DNA of 64,000 bases from Coniella vitis (GCA_011317545.1 WUJK01000004.1:1426001-1490000), one strand, 5' to 3'. Counted from the stretch's first letter, positions 48,968 to 61,600 are shown. Notes: a model not told the origin generated them from the sequence alone. Made by a program: numbers and translations.

Positions 48968-50359
48968 ATGCCTCCTAGGATACCATCACACTCGCTGCAA
49001 GCATGTAGTGCAGAGATAACGAACCTGGCCAGCTCTGGCTGCCCAGCAGCAAGCACACTTTTGGCGCCGCGCGCAGCCCGCCCTGGCGCGTCGCCCTCGC
49101 CCTCGTCCTCCTCGTCCTCCCCCTTCATCTCGTTGTCCTCGCCCTCGAGCTCCCCTGCGTCTTCCTCTTCCACCAGATCCTTCTCGACGACACCAGACCG
49201 GCAGATAAACGCGCCACTGAACAGGCAAGGGTATCTGCAATGGCTCAAGTTGTACGGCAACCAGTACAAGCGGGAAAATCCCGGCCGCCTCAACTACCTG
49301 ACGGATTTGAGTGCCAAAAAGTCAGACGCCACGAGCAAGGCTACGGCACGGACGCCCTTTCCCACCAATGACCTGTTCAAGGCCCCAATGGTGCTGGATG
49401 AGGAAGCGCGCGAAATGATCTGGAAGCGTGTCTTTATGGACGAGGAGCCCGTCAAGGTTGTGTCGGCCGAGCTCGGAGTCGACATTCGCCGCGTCGCCGC
49501 TGTTGTGAGGATGAAGACCATTGAGAAGGAATGGCTGGCTGAGGTATGTGTTCTATTTCCCAAGCGCATTGCGTTTCAATGCCAACTTCCTCACCGTCAC
49601 GGAAATCCCCCTTTTTTTATCATGATGAGTACAACAAAAATTCGATTAGTCTTGAAGACAGCACAATGTGGTTACAAAATTAGCTTTGCGAGCCTCTCTG
49701 ATCATACCATTCCTTTCTCTCCGTTCCTGTCACGCGCCTTCATCCAGCTTCTTCCGACTTGTGTGTGTGGATGGGCTAACACATGGGAATCCGCTCTGGA
49801 TCTCTCCTCGGCGCAGGGCAAGAAACTGGCTACCCCTTACAGCAAGGCCATCCTCAGCATGCTCCCCCGAAAGAGCTACCCCGAGGGTGTCGAACCCAGG
49901 CCCCTGGAGCCCCTCAACGAGATCCACGTGCACAGCTACACGATGCAGCAGCTGTTCGTGCCCACGTCGGAATCGCGGCAGTTTACGCGCGAGGACGCCG
50001 CCAAGGCCTTCCACCACACGATGCTGTCGGCCGACGAGCGCATCCCGCACAAGGAATACGTCGAGTACATCAAGCGCACCGACAGCGGCACCTCGCCCAA
50101 AAAGGCCAGGAATCTGTTTATCGATGAGACTCGGGCGTCGCAGACGGCGGACGAGGCGCGCGACAGGCTGGTGGACGAGAGGGATAAGAAGCTGACGACG
50201 ACGGTGCCGACGGAGCGCTTTGAGTTCCGCTTCAAGAAGATGTGGGTGGATGACGCTGGCAAGGATGGTCGCTCGCGGAAGGGCGTGGGTTGGAGATATG
50301 GCGCGCCTCACGAGGATCGCAAGAAGGACCAGGTCAAGATCCCGACCCAGATCGTATAG
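48968..50359 (+). CDS. Mitochondrial small ribosomal subunit protein mS45 (Bot1p/MRPS35-like)
   Basis: 372-aa protein from exons 48968-49543 and 49817-50359, with a phase-0 intron of 273 bp. The ATG at 48968 (MPPRIPSHSLQACSAEITNL) opens a Ser/Ala/Pro-rich region with few charges that ends in RSFSTTPDRQ, typical of a mitochondrial presequence. The core includes GYLQWLKLYGNQYKRENPG, MIWKRVFMDEEPVKVVSAE and GVDIRRVAAVVRMKTIEKEW. The second exon has RKSYPEGVEPRPLEPLNEIH and VGWRYGAPHEDRKKDQ at the C-terminus. This order matches the fungal mitochondrial regulator family that includes Bot1p, a component of the small mitoribosomal subunit. Function in mitochondrial translation is inferred from the family. 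Confidence 0.85.
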   Translation: MPPRIPSHSLQACSAEITNLASSGCPAASTLLAPRAARPGASPSPSSSSSSPFISLSSPSSSPASSSSTRSFSTTPDRQINAPLNRQGYLQWLKLYGNQYKRENPGRLNYLTDLSAKKSDATSKATARTPFPTNDLFKAPMVLDEEAREMIWKRVFMDEEPVKVVSAELGVDIRRVAAVVRMKTIEKEWLAEVCVLFPKRIAFQCQLPHRHGNPPFFIMMSTTKIRLVLKTAQCGYKISFASLSDHTIPFSPFLSRAFIQLLPTCVCGWANTWESALDLSSAQGKKLATPYSKAILSMLPRKSYPEGVEPRPLEPLNEIHVHSYTMQQLFVPTSESRQFTREDAAKAFHHTMLSADERIPHKEYVEYIKRTDSGTSPKKARNLFIDETRASQTADEARDRLVDERDKKLTTTVPTERFEFRFKKMWVDDAGKDGRSRKGVGWRYGAPHEDRKKDQVKIPTQIV

Positions 50360-50688
50360 AATCTGGCGGTGCAATACCAACCTGTACAAACCTCAATACC
50401 TCTGTGCCTCTTTTACTCTGTGTGTGTGTGAGAGCCTTTGAAATGTCATGCATCGTGCATTTTACTGTGTCAACTGAAGCAGTGATAGCAGTGGTGATTG
50501 TGATGGGATGTTTCTTTATTATGCTCGCTTTGCTTAAGGTCTAGGTGGTCTATGTCTATTCTTGGTGATGCAAACCCTCGAACCATGAATAACCTTTATC
50601 GCTGTCTAGTCGCTTCCGTTTCCCCCTTCTTCTTCTTCGTCGTCTAATCTGGACTTTTGCATAACATCCGGTCTACTCAATCGAATCC
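50360..50688. other. Convergent 3' intergenic region
   Basis: 329 bp between the stop codons of mS45 and the phosphatase gene. A short (GT)n run lies at about 50421-50430. No gene seen. Confidence 0.6.
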
Positions 50689-52288
50689 TCACAACAGCAA
50701 CCGCGCATGCTTCTCCCAAACCACGGGCACCTGGCGCTGGCCATCAGCACCACTTCCCACACCCACCACCAAATTGCGCCGAATAGCCTCAACCTCTTCC
50801 TGACGCAGTCCCAGCTCCTTGACGACATAGCCCTCGGCACCACCCCACTTCTCCTTCAGGAGCGCCAGCGTCGCCAGCATATTCTCCTTGCGACTGCTCA
50901 CCATGCGCTCCGCCTCTGCGCGTCGGCCCTCGAGGGGCGGGCGTGCAACAAGGTGCGCGATGAACTCGGCGCGGCGGGCCTGCAGGCCGAGGTCGGTGAG
51001 GGAGTACTCGTGCGCGACGACCTCGTCTGCCACACCGCAGAGGCTGAGGAGCACAGCAACGAGGACGCCAGTGCGGTCTTTGCCTGCGGTGCAGTGCACC
51101 AGGATTGGGGATGCGGAAGAAGAGGCAAGATGCTTGAGGATGGTGGCGAACGGCTGGGCGCCGTCTTTGGAGGCGGCGGTCAGGAGAATGTGCTTGTAAA
51201 CCTCGGCGAAGCCCTAGATTTCAGCCGCGAATCAGGCATTTTGTTAGTCGTGAATTTTTCTTCTTTCATTTTTCAGTTTCCTTTTTTTTTTCGCATGAGT
51301 TGTTTTCCATCCGGCAATCGGAGTCTTGGGATTTTTCAAGGCGTGGAGGTCGTGGTTGGTTTGGGATTGAGGAGGATGGTTGAGTCATGCCGAGAGAATA
51401 GTGCCAAGTAGATTGTGCTATTATGACAACTGAAAATGAAGAGGAAAGTGCAAGACAAGCGCAAAGGAAGGTGCATTTCTTCAACAACAAATCACGACAA
51501 GAACGAGAAAGACAAGAAAAGAAAACTGCAGGATGGTGTTGCATCATGAGACAATTAGGAGCAGGGGTTGTGTGCATTGTCATGCAAGCTCATTGAAATG
51601 CAACTTCGCCATGTGGTCTCATTGTCTTGCATTGCAGCATGCCCCCCCCCCAAACCAAAACTCAATTCAGCATCATCGGGATTCCAGACCGGGGCAGCCA
51701 ATCACACAACGACTGATTGTTCTTTGCTCTTGCCTAAGTCTGAGACCCGTGGGAGAAAGCACACTTCTTTTGCTTGGACCGCTCCGCCACAATCGCAATG
51801 TGCAGAAAAGAGACAAGGAGAAGAGTGGGTAGACAATCAATCATGGATGCGCGCGCGCCACTTACCGAAGATCCTTCCCTAGCAAAAGCGCTATACCGGC
51901 TCGCAATGGCCTCGGGCGAGTAATCATCGTGTGTAAAGACAGGTACAAAGACACGCTTGGCGCCAGCCCACTCTTTGACCTGGCGGCCAGCACCGCCGCC
52001 CTTTGTCGCCGCAGCAGTGTCCCGGTCGATCTCGGTCTGGGAACGCAGGTCGTAGACGAGGCGGATGCCGAGGTTGTGTGTCATGATGGCGGTGCCTCGC
52101 TCGGTGACCTTGGACGGCTCCGAGGAGCGGAAGACGAGGCCTTGGCGGACCATCTTGGCTGGGTCTGCGGCGAGCGGGTAGCCGCCGGCGTCGCGGAAGT
52201 TGGGCAGCCCGGGGATGTCGACGAATGGGGGAGAAGGGGGGGCTGCATGGCCCGCCGTGGTGGCGGTGGTGGTGGCCGGCAGTGACAT
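50689..52288 (-). CDS. Tyrosine-phosphatase-family protein (Y_phosphatase3-like)
   Basis: 315-aa protein from exon 1, 52288-51866, and exon 2, 51213-50689. The N-terminal signature is IPGLPNFRDAGGYPL, then FRSSEPSKVTERG and LVYDLRSQTEIDRD. The catalytic P-loop is VHCTAGKDRTG, with C182 the nucleophile and R188 the phosphate-binding Arg. A helical C-terminus follows (YVVKELGLRQEEVEAIRRNL). The family includes protein tyrosine and phosphoinositide phosphatases, so the substrate is open. The splice joins REGSS to GFAEVYKHILL in phase 0 and both ends are GT...AG. The intron is 652 bp, far longer than others here. The start ATG at 52288 is preceded by a stop-rich leader. Confidence 0.88.
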
Positions 52289-53666
52289 TTTTGACCTAGA
52301 ATTGCTGGTATTTAGATATCGCTGGTGCTTTGCGAGGTGGTGAGATTGACCGACAAAGAAATAACAAAAGAAGGATGCTCGTGTCTGGTGTAGCATTACG
52401 TAGGTTTTGCTCAAATCAAGCATGCAGTGCAGGGGAGATGGCCAGGTATAACCTCGCCTCAAATGGCCGAGGCAAAACAGACCAGGACGGGGCTCTCTAC
52501 ATTGGCTGGCTGGCTGGCTGGCAGTCCTGCCAGTCTAGAAGCAAAACCACAAAAGTACTGTGCAGGTGCGGGGAGCTGCCACAAAAACAGCCACCTGCCC
52601 AAACAGCCAGCAAAAGCAGCCTTCACTCTCCGCAGTAATACATCTTGGGTGAAATTTTGTTCTCATCATTATGCTTTTAGGGCCTGATTATAGGCTTAGA
52701 CTTAGACTTAGACTTCCCAACTCATGGTGTCTTGAATTTCTTTGGAAGGTACATAGCAAGTCGCTGAGCTTAGTTGAGCAGGCCCGTGCACTAGGCCTAC
52801 GGCCGCTGTTGGGCTCGGGTCTTTCCGAAAACGCTACCTAGGTACAAGGTACCGTGCAGCACGGTACAGCAAATGGACACACAAGGCCTGTACTAGTAGT
52901 ATCTCTGCCTGGCACTGGCCCATGCGCTCAATTCATTACTGGAGATACCATGTATCATAGTACTATACTATGTATACATAGTACCTCGAGAAATATATAG
53001 CCAAGTACCAAGCATTTGGGCCCTGGCCTACTTGACAATTGAACCAATCAAGTGCCTTGTATCGCCTTGCTAATCTGTTCCCTTTAAGCTACGGAGTAAT
53101 TGACCGTCACATCCCCCCCTTTCGCAAACCACCCGCACCAAAAGAATAACGAAAAAGTTCCTGCTTCTTGTACCACCTTATTTGGTCTCACACAAAAGAC
53201 TGGCAGCTGCATCCTATTTGCCGCAAGGCGGGGAGCGGCACGCCAAGTGCATCCTTCCACTATTCCCCGGGCTGAAGTTGCAGACCCTGGCTGTGGTAGA
53301 CCCGTGCCACGGCCGCCTCGCATTCTGGTCATCTGACTGACTGCCCTGCGGTGGATAGCGGTGGTGCGTGGGGGCTCATTTGGGTTGTTTTGGGGGCAGC
53401 GCATGGGGGCGCTGCCCGCTTGGGCCGTTTTCTGTCATTGCAGAAACGCGCTTCTCTGGCAATGGGGCGCGCAGATCATTAAACCTGGGGGGAGAGTACC
53501 ACTCTGATGATGGCCTAGAATCTGGGTGCCTTGCCGTTGCTTGGTGCTGGTGCTGGGGGTTTGATGGACTGGAAAGAGGCAGTGCGCTGGCTCAAAGCAA
53601 ATTGCAGTGCGGTGATTGACAGCGTTGTGTGGCTGCGCTGCCAAAGCTGGACTCAAGAAAGAGAAA

Positions 53667-53676
<10 letters not shown>

Positions 53677-53718
<42 letters not shown>
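53677..53718. repeat. Poly(A) run of 42 bases
   Basis: Uninterrupted A42 preceded by a GAAAAAGAAAAAGC purine tract. The length may be approximate because of polymerase slippage. Confidence 0.9.
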
Positions 53719-53720
<2 letters not shown>

Positions 53721-56339
53721 AGAATAAACTCCTCCTAGAATCACACAGCTGGCGCAAATAGCGTTCCAGGCTACACCAAAATTGGCGAAACGGATGAGGT
53801 TCACCCTTCCACTGACATGTTGTCCAGCCTGCAACACCATGGAGTGAGTGACCCAGGATCAGGATGCTCGTGAGTCGGCCAAGCGCGGCGACGCTTCCGC
53901 TGCCGCGGTGCAGAAAGCCGCCCGGCCAGTTTGCGTACGGTCGCACCGGACAGAGAAAGACACCAAACAAGGGGACTTGCAGCGGAGCAGATCCGCGTTT
54001 GAATCAGTACTATGGCAGAAAAGGGCAGAACATGTCAGAAGCGTTGTGCGAGCGAGCGGACAGACACCCTGTTGCACACACATACATACATACGTAGTAT
54101 ATAGTAAAGCATTAGGTAGATGGGATCTGCGCGCGGCTTTCAATGTCATTGCCAGAAACGGGGTCTACTATTACATGAGTGGCTGATGGGGAGCAGTCCG
54201 GGGTGACTCAACAAAGGATGCGTATGCGAATAAGAGTGAGAGGGAAAAAGGCTCGTCATAAGTCGTCTCAGTATCAAATGTTGATTTAAGGCAGACAAAC
54301 GATTAATGAACAAATGACTGGAATTGATTTCCCTCATGGTTCAAGTATTCAAAAGGCGCCCAGCCAATCAGTCCCTTAAGCGGCCCGATCAACAGGGGGT
54401 TCGTACCTAGTCATAGACTGGGATCAGGCTCTATCAATGAGACGGACAAAGGCCCAGCACAGACACGGTAACAACCGCCTAGCGCATTATGGAATACTAC
54501 ACAGTACACATAGTAGAGTAAAAGTGACAAGGACCCACGCTAAAGTTTCAACGACATACATGGTAGAACAATTAGCTGGGCGGGGGAAGGAGAATGCAAG
54601 AACAAGGCAACCAGAATATAACGATAATTCTACGGGAGTACACATTTGTATATTTCGCTGGCCATGTAGGCAAGGCGTTCAGTACAAGTGACGCACGGCG
54701 GCCCGGCCCAGCCCAGCGCAGTCGAGGCCAGAGCAGTCCAGCACCCCCGTGTGATCTGGAAATGTGACCTTGGTAAGGTAAGACACACATTCATTTCAAG
54801 GTAAGTAGCAGCAGCCCCCAACCCACCCGCCTGACGTGTGTGGTGAGTCCTCTGGAATTGCAAACACATTCCATTCTAAACTTGGTAACGCAAAAAGAAA
54901 GAAAAAGGAAAGAAAAAGGAAAAAAGAGAAAAAAAAATTACAGTCATAATTAAGAATTCGTCAGCCCCGTCTTTCCACACTTTCTGCATACGCACTCACA
55001 CAAGTCCATAAAAGAGATAGCTGCGAATGACAAACGTAGCAACTTTATTTGCTTTGCACGGCGTAGCTACTGCTGAAGGCTTGAAACGCTGGCACATCAC
55101 ACAGCAGGGCATTTTCTGCGTGTTTTCGCAGTGTACTATGTAAGCCCAGACAACGGCAATGTTGCCGAAATGGGGAGACGAGGCGTTTTTGGGAGAACCG
55201 GGGGAGGAGGACCTGGATGCGTTGTCTATCATTGAACAAAGAATGCCTAGCGCACCCGAGGACCTCGTGATTGTTCTACTGACCCTTGTGATTTCCGTCT
55301 TGCTGCTGCTGTTGCTATTGTTGATATCGTGATGGTTGATGGGCTAGTTAATATTGCTTTTTTTTTGGTGTTGTTTTGCAGTCAGATTTTAGGTGAGGGA
55401 GCCAACAGACAAATGCATGAATACAATAGTACATAGGTAATATCTGCAGCTGTTGAAGGCTTTGACGTCATGGTGGACCCCTCAAGGGGGGAAAGCCACC
55501 CCACTTCTTCAGGCCATCTCAAAGCACCATTGAATTGTTTGATGGGGCTGTTTTTTTTGGGGCATTTTCGCCAGCGTGAGTCACTCACTTCCGGGGCTTA
55601 CTATGTATGTATGTTGATTTTGTGGTTGGGGAGAATTGAGTTGTTTGGTGGCACTGGTTTGGAAGCGAGCAGTATTGCCCCGCCTGAGTGAACAAACTCT
55701 TGGCCATCACGATATCAGGGCGAGTGTAAGCACGCACTTGGTAGAAGTTGTACATAGCAGAGTCTACACGGGTGTATCAAAACAGCGTGCATTGTTGGAG
55801 AATTTACATGCCAGATTGAGTGAGTACGAAAAGCAGGGGTCCTCGGGGTGCTTCTCGAACACTGCACTTGGCCGCCGGGGGGGGGGGGCGGGGGCGCCCT
55901 GGGCCACACGCATAGTGGGTGCATCTGCTCGGCCCGTCTGGAGGGGCGATCCTCAGTGGGGAGAGAACCACCTCTGCCTCTGCAGTTCCTTAGCTAGAAG
56001 AACGAACCAAGGCGCCAAGGCGATTCTCAACCGAGCCAATATATGTCAAGGAGGCAAGATATCACACAAAATCAACAACAAAATCTCTTTGGTGTATTTG
56101 CGTAACGACCATTCACCTAATAATAAGAAAATAAAATAAAAAACGCCCAAAAAAGTCGGATCATACACTGCCAATAAATCCCATGTCCTGATGCTCCCAT
56201 CTAAATAACACTTAAACAGTAAACAAAAAGAAAATGTGCCGACCGCTCAAACACAGGGAAGGGGACACCTAAGTTTGAATTCCTGGCCCCTTGCGCCTTT
56301 CGCGTCCGCGCACATGCAACTGCAAAATGTTGGGAAATG

Positions 56340-56377
<38 letters not shown>
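56340..56377. repeat. Poly(A) run of 38 bases
   Basis: Uninterrupted A38 in intergenic DNA, in the same orientation as the A42 run 2.6 kb upstream. Confidence 0.9.
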
Positions 56378-56379
<2 letters not shown>

Positions 56380-56712
56380 ACCATTTTCCAAAGCAAGCAG
56401 CTAACAAACTGACAATAATAGTAATACACGGTGGTCTTCCTACAGGAAAGGTAGCGTAGAGCACCAGAATAGGTAGTGGTGTCATCTGATTTGTACCAAT
56501 GTCAGAACACGGCAAGGCAAGCTGACCAAAGAGCGTGGAACGCCAACGTACAGTGGTGTAGGAGAACGAAGAGGGATGGAGACTGAAACGCGCATCACTT
56601 TCTCAGTATCCACGTATCATGCTCGAGCCGCTTGCAGAACTTTGACTGGAAGGCAGAGATCACCAGAGCAAGCGAGCTGGTGACAGGAGTCGAGGATGTG
56701 TTTTGGTATGAT

Positions 56713-56931
56713 TCAGAAGTATTCTTTTTGAGTTATGGTTTCCTCGCGGCTGTAGGAGGAACAGCGTCGACGCGAACAATTGGAACAGTGTAGGTTGGTC
56801 TGGGCTGTCATAGGGCCATTGTTGCAGTAAAGGCAGAACCATAGCCGTGTCGTTACGAACCGGTACCGGTACCGAACGCCGTCCCGAACTTCAATGCGCA
56901 CATTTTGTCTAGTTGTGTCGCCGTGACCCAT
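56713..56931 (-). CDS. Small Cys-rich zinc-ribbon-like protein
   Basis: 72-aa frame from ATG 56931 (MGHGDTTRQNVRIEVRDGVR). The core is LWFCLYCNNGPMTAQ then HCSNCSRRRCSSY, that is W-x-C-x2-C-x12-C-x2-C-x4-C-x2-Y. Two CxxC knuckles 12 residues apart suggest zinc binding. The same pattern, with Cys in the last position, ends the protein encoded at 62446-62948. Here the final Cys is Tyr (TAC against an expected TGC). No signal peptide is seen. Similar short fungal proteins with variable N-termini and a terminal Cys-rich tail are known to me only as unnamed hypotheticals, so no function is assigned. The reading frame is open further upstream, so the start could be earlier. Confidence 0.55.
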   Translation of the reverse strand: MGHGDTTRQNVRIEVRDGVRYRYRFVTTRLWFCLYCNNGPMTAQTNLHCSNCSRRRCSSYSREETITQKEYF

Positions 56932-58590
56932 GATGTCGTCAATTGGTGGTTGATGACTGGGCAAGAGGTTATAGAATAGGCAAGGTAGAAGGGTGGTGCA
57001 AAAGTCAGACACACGCAAAGTGATCCTGGACTGCAGTAGATCTAACAACTGACGATGAAACAAGAGACAGAAGTGGAAGAAGAGAATCGGAAGAGAACAC
57101 GTAGATTTTATAAACCAACATCTATCGAAATGAGTGTATAATCGCAACACAAAACAGGGCTGGTCGCAACTGGCTGGGCGAGGCGGGCAGTGGTTACGAT
57201 GCTCTGCCCCGATCAATCTGACTCTCGATACAAATTATTGCTGCCACTAACCTCAACGAGCAGGATGCTCAACCACTGATGACAGCCAAAGTCTCTGGTC
57301 ACTTCCAAGTACACCCAGAAAACATCTAGTTTGTCGGTCAGCACCTGCCGCAGCAGATGCCTGGGCACCGAGAAGGGGTCGACCGAGGGCCCAGGGCCCC
57401 CACAAAAAGTCCACACCCAGGCTGGGTTCGCAGCCTTCTGGAAGACATGACGGAAGGAAGACGATGCAAAACCCAGGGCTGGTGGAGGCTGTAAGTTAAC
57501 ATTGTCGGTCGGGCATTTCCAATAGTCGGTTGAAGAGCGTAGCGATAAAAAGCCTCGGGCAGTGCCAGCGTTTGATAAGACCGACGTATGCTCTTTGAGA
57601 GTCGGTGACGCTGAACGAGGCCCCTGCCTGCGACGGGAGAACGCGGAGGGGTGAGAGACGATCATCGACCTGGTGACCTTCAACGCGAGTCGGTTCTAGT
57701 TAGCTACGGTTTGAGTGGACAGAGAAGTCACGAAACAAAGGTAGAGAGGAAAATAGAATATAAAAAATAAGAATATTAAAAAGAAAAAAGAAAAAGGCAC
57801 CAGAGGGGAAGTCAGAAGTGGAAACAAGCAGAGGTTAATCTACTTGCGGTACTTCCAAAGAGGGCTCCTTATCCCAAGTCGACTGAGCGTGGCCGCCTTG
57901 TCATGGATGGAATAAGCAGGAAACCCTAGGACATGGTACGTATATCTTCGAGCAAAGTTCCTTGGCCCACCCACGGTTGCACAAGCAAGACCGTACCAAG
58001 CTTGTGCTGGTTCTTGTAGCAACGCACACGTTGTACAGCTACACCATATCTTGGAAACAAAACAATGCATACAATGAGTATGTGCAGTGCAACCTTGGCC
58101 CGACACCGAGGGCTCGTGTAACGCCGGGAACGAGCTCCGCAGTGGACGACCACCGCGGATACGCAACCAAGCGGACTGTGATAGCTATCCAAGTGTTTTG
58201 ACGCTGCGTTGCAATGGCCGGTCCGCAAGGTACAACGCGACGAGTGTCAACTTAAGAATAGATGAGTAGCTTGCAACAACTTGGTGCTTGTCTGGCTCCG
58301 CTTTGTTGGCGACAGGCGCGCTCTTCTGACAAACCAACGTCAGACCGGTCAAAGCATCTCAGATTGCGATCTTAGGCGATCAGGTTTCCCAAGCGCTGAG
58401 TGTGGCCCGTCATCATCCTGGCGGTTAGATAGCAGTGTGAGGTGCGGACGCCCCACAGCAGCTATACTTGGGACGTCGACGTTGTTGTTGAATCATTCAA
58501 GCGGTTGAGGGTTTGCGTTGTTGTTGTTGTGCTGTACAAAGCTGGAAAGTGGAGGATTCAAGAGGGGCAGTGCTGGAGGGGAGAGAGCCC

Positions 58591-58632
58591 GTGAGGGGAG
58601 CGCCGTGAGGGGAGCGCCGTGAGGGGAGGGGA
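58591..58632. repeat. 14-bp tandem repeat, about 3 copies
   Basis: Unit GTGAGGGGAGCGCC occurs at 58591-58604 and 58605-58618, followed by a partial third copy (GTGAGGGGAGGGG). Confidence 0.85.
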
Positions 58633-61600
58633 AATGTGAGGCTCTAAGCTGTACCTGCGTACACATTATGTAATAATCTGATTACTAATACGTGCAGTAC
58701 CATGTACACCGGGACTTGCATACATACTGGTCAATTGGCAATCGAACGTCACTTCATCCATCCATACTTCAATTTCAGTGTCCTTGCAGGCTGTGAACGT
58801 CGCCGAACAGCCAATACCAACTCATTCAGATTGATACAGAGCATGACAAACATTCCAAGAGTCAATCAGGTTCGACTTTTGTATGAGGGATTTGGAACTC
58901 GACACGTTATCCTACAAGATACGGCCGAGCTTTGCCAGGTCTCTCAGACGACAGCGACCTCACCAAGTTACCTGCAGGCCTGGCCTAGAGTTTCTTCAAG
59001 ATGGAAAATATCCAAGCGATGGCGGCTCACAAGATACCATACGCACGCATGAGAAATTTAGGCAAGCAGCCACTGGTTCTGGCACCGTCTGCTTGCTCAG
59101 AGCCAGCTAGCCGCGCAGTCGCAACCAATGGGCCTTGTGTAACTGTACCAACAGGTCTTCAGTGAGTTCCACGTGATCAACATCCAGCCTAGACCCGACT
59201 GTATATTCACATTCATATCCCAAAAGTACCGGCTTGCAAGGTTTCAAGCAGTGACGACCTTGATAGGTGCAACTGGATTGCCCTTTGTATCAACCGTGGT
59301 GGCGCAACCTGTGTCCATGCTGTTTCTACTACCTCGGTCAGTGAGGAGGGACGAACAAAGCCTGTCTTCTCGATACAACGGCCAGAAAAACTGAGCTCCT
59401 AAGGGCGGTAGATTCGTGGGTTAACCCGACACAGCCTATACCATTCGGCGCGGTCGGTTCAGGCATGCATGGGCATTGTCTGCATGCGAGTTGTCATTGG
59501 TCCGTCACTGCATGCGGCCAAAACCGGCTCCAACTCGCAGAGCCTCACCGGTGCTTTTTTGAAGAGAGGAGTGGGGGAGGACTACCCTCTCTGTCCTCCA
59601 ATTCCTCTATTGTTCACACCCCACTACGCTGGAATGTTCACCCAGGTCACTCGAAATGTCAGTACGGTATAAGGGATGTAAGGCAACATCCTTGGGTCCA
59701 AACTCTTCTTAGCGACGACGGTCAGAATCTTACCCCACTGATCGTCTCGATCAATACTTGTCACGCTACAAATGAATGTTTGGTGTCATTCAGGCTTCTT
59801 TAATGGCTGCGTGGCTTGCACAGTGCTTGTGGATGTACCTTGTCCTCCGATCCTGGGGTCATGTCAGCTAGTGCGCAAGTGCTCTGCTCTGGTTGCCTGG
59901 CGCAAGACCTCCCAATCCCAGAGTTGTGCCTTGGACGGTGTCTGCAAGCCCAAGTGGGCAGCAGGCATAGAGTACGTTGCGGCTGGGTTCAATACAACGT
60001 TTACCAGGCGTGCATAAGCATCGGTCGTCGGCTCTAGAGGCAGCGCTGCGAAGCATCGAATATGACTTGCAGCGTACACGATGCCGTTCTGCTTCACCTC
60101 ACCCAGCCTCTGTGAGCCTGATTGCTATTTGTGGCTATGCACCGTCTTTTCATCAGCAATCAGGCAACGGGATCTGCAGAAGGCAGTAGGCGACGTGGAG
60201 CCGGCGAGGTTCTTCGGCTTCTGCCCAAGCTCCTACATGTCTTCATTTCTCACTCCCTTCCCCTGTCGTCTTCCAAGGATTTCGGATGTGGTCACTCAGG
60301 TTGGACTAGCTGGTCAGACCCAGACATCAAGTCACATCGGCTACCGGTCACCACATCACGCACGTGGATTGCATGCGCCTACTGCAGGGGCCTAACAGCC
60401 TTTCGCAAAGAGAGCACCCAATGTGCAGCCGGAACTCTTGCTAGCCACAATCCAATCGGCCTTTTCTCAAACCGCCATCATGAATGAGAAAGGGACGACA
60501 CTTACGACAGCCCAAATATGCAAAGCTCCAGCCTGTGTCTCCTCTGGCCTCGAGCCGCCTCAGCAGCAGGCATCCAGGCTGCCGCAGCTCTAGCCTGGCA
60601 ATCCCAGCTCCTAGGCATCCGGGCTGTGTCCCGTGCAGCACAGTAACGTCCGCGCCTCGAGAAAGTGGAGCTTTTTGATGTCGGACAACTCATGCTTGGG
60701 CGTTATACAGCGGCGAACCACCAAAAGAGGGCTCCCCTACGCGCCACAGTACCACGTAGCGTAGCATCAAACGCTCGCGTGCCTAAAGTTTGTTGACATG
60801 CGAGGAAAGCTTGGGCGCAATATCATGCCTAGGCAGAGATCAACAGCGATGACAGGCACAATGCCCGTCCGCAGAGAGGATATTTCGAGAAATGTGTCAG
60901 GCTGCAGGTATAGGCACTTTCAGAAAGTGACACATGCACCTTGCAATGCCCATGTTTACAAGTTACATTGCATTTGCATTAGCTGCCTACTGCGTGCCGC
61001 CGAGGCGGTTCAGTCATCCACACACGACAATACTGACAGCGCAGAGAAACTGCAACTCTCATTACTTGAGGATTTGTTACGCCTAGAAGAACATGTTACC
61101 GCTCTAGGACAAGGCCCTTTCTATCTGTTCCTCGCACCATGGATCTCTAAGCTAACTATTCATTGCTTCTACCCATCATGGATGCCAGAGGGTGCATACC
61201 TCGGCCCCCAGTGAATCAAACTGCACTGGATACCGGCCATGCAACGGGACGCCACTGTCTCGCCCTTACTCAGTGTCAGTTATGGCACGTGGCTCGGAAT
61301 TCATAATGTGCAGTAAAGTACGGCGAATCCTGGCTGCTGGGCAATAGGAGAAGTCATGATTCAACATGCAATGACAACTATGTGAGTAAGCTGAAGACTC
61401 TGCTACTACGGAAGATTAAATCTCACTCTTGTAACAGAGACATGGGGAAAAATCAAGTATCCCAGACCAGCTGAGTCGCGAAAGCACATACCACCACGCA
61501 AGAATTCTTGTTTTTCTTTTTTTCCTTTATCTTTCTCATCAAACGTTCGCCAAGGAAAATGCACATGGGAATCTAATTGGCAAATATACGAAAATTTGAA

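Larger units (their letters stand above)
52289..56712. other. Intergenic region rich in simple repeats; no supported gene
   Basis: Short frames only, many of them shadowing homopolymers. Contents: a run of GCTG repeats near 52503-52522; a dense cluster of GTAC/CTATG motifs at 52950-52985; a 42-base A run (53677-53718); purine-rich tract at about 54890-54938; a G11 run at about 55877-55887; a 38-base A run (56340-56377). No RNA gene recognised. Confidence 0.55.

Noticed and set aside
57213..57665. Minus-strand gene next to the small Cys-rich gene
   Set aside because: The frame has an ATG but no domain, no Cys pattern and no conserved-looking block.
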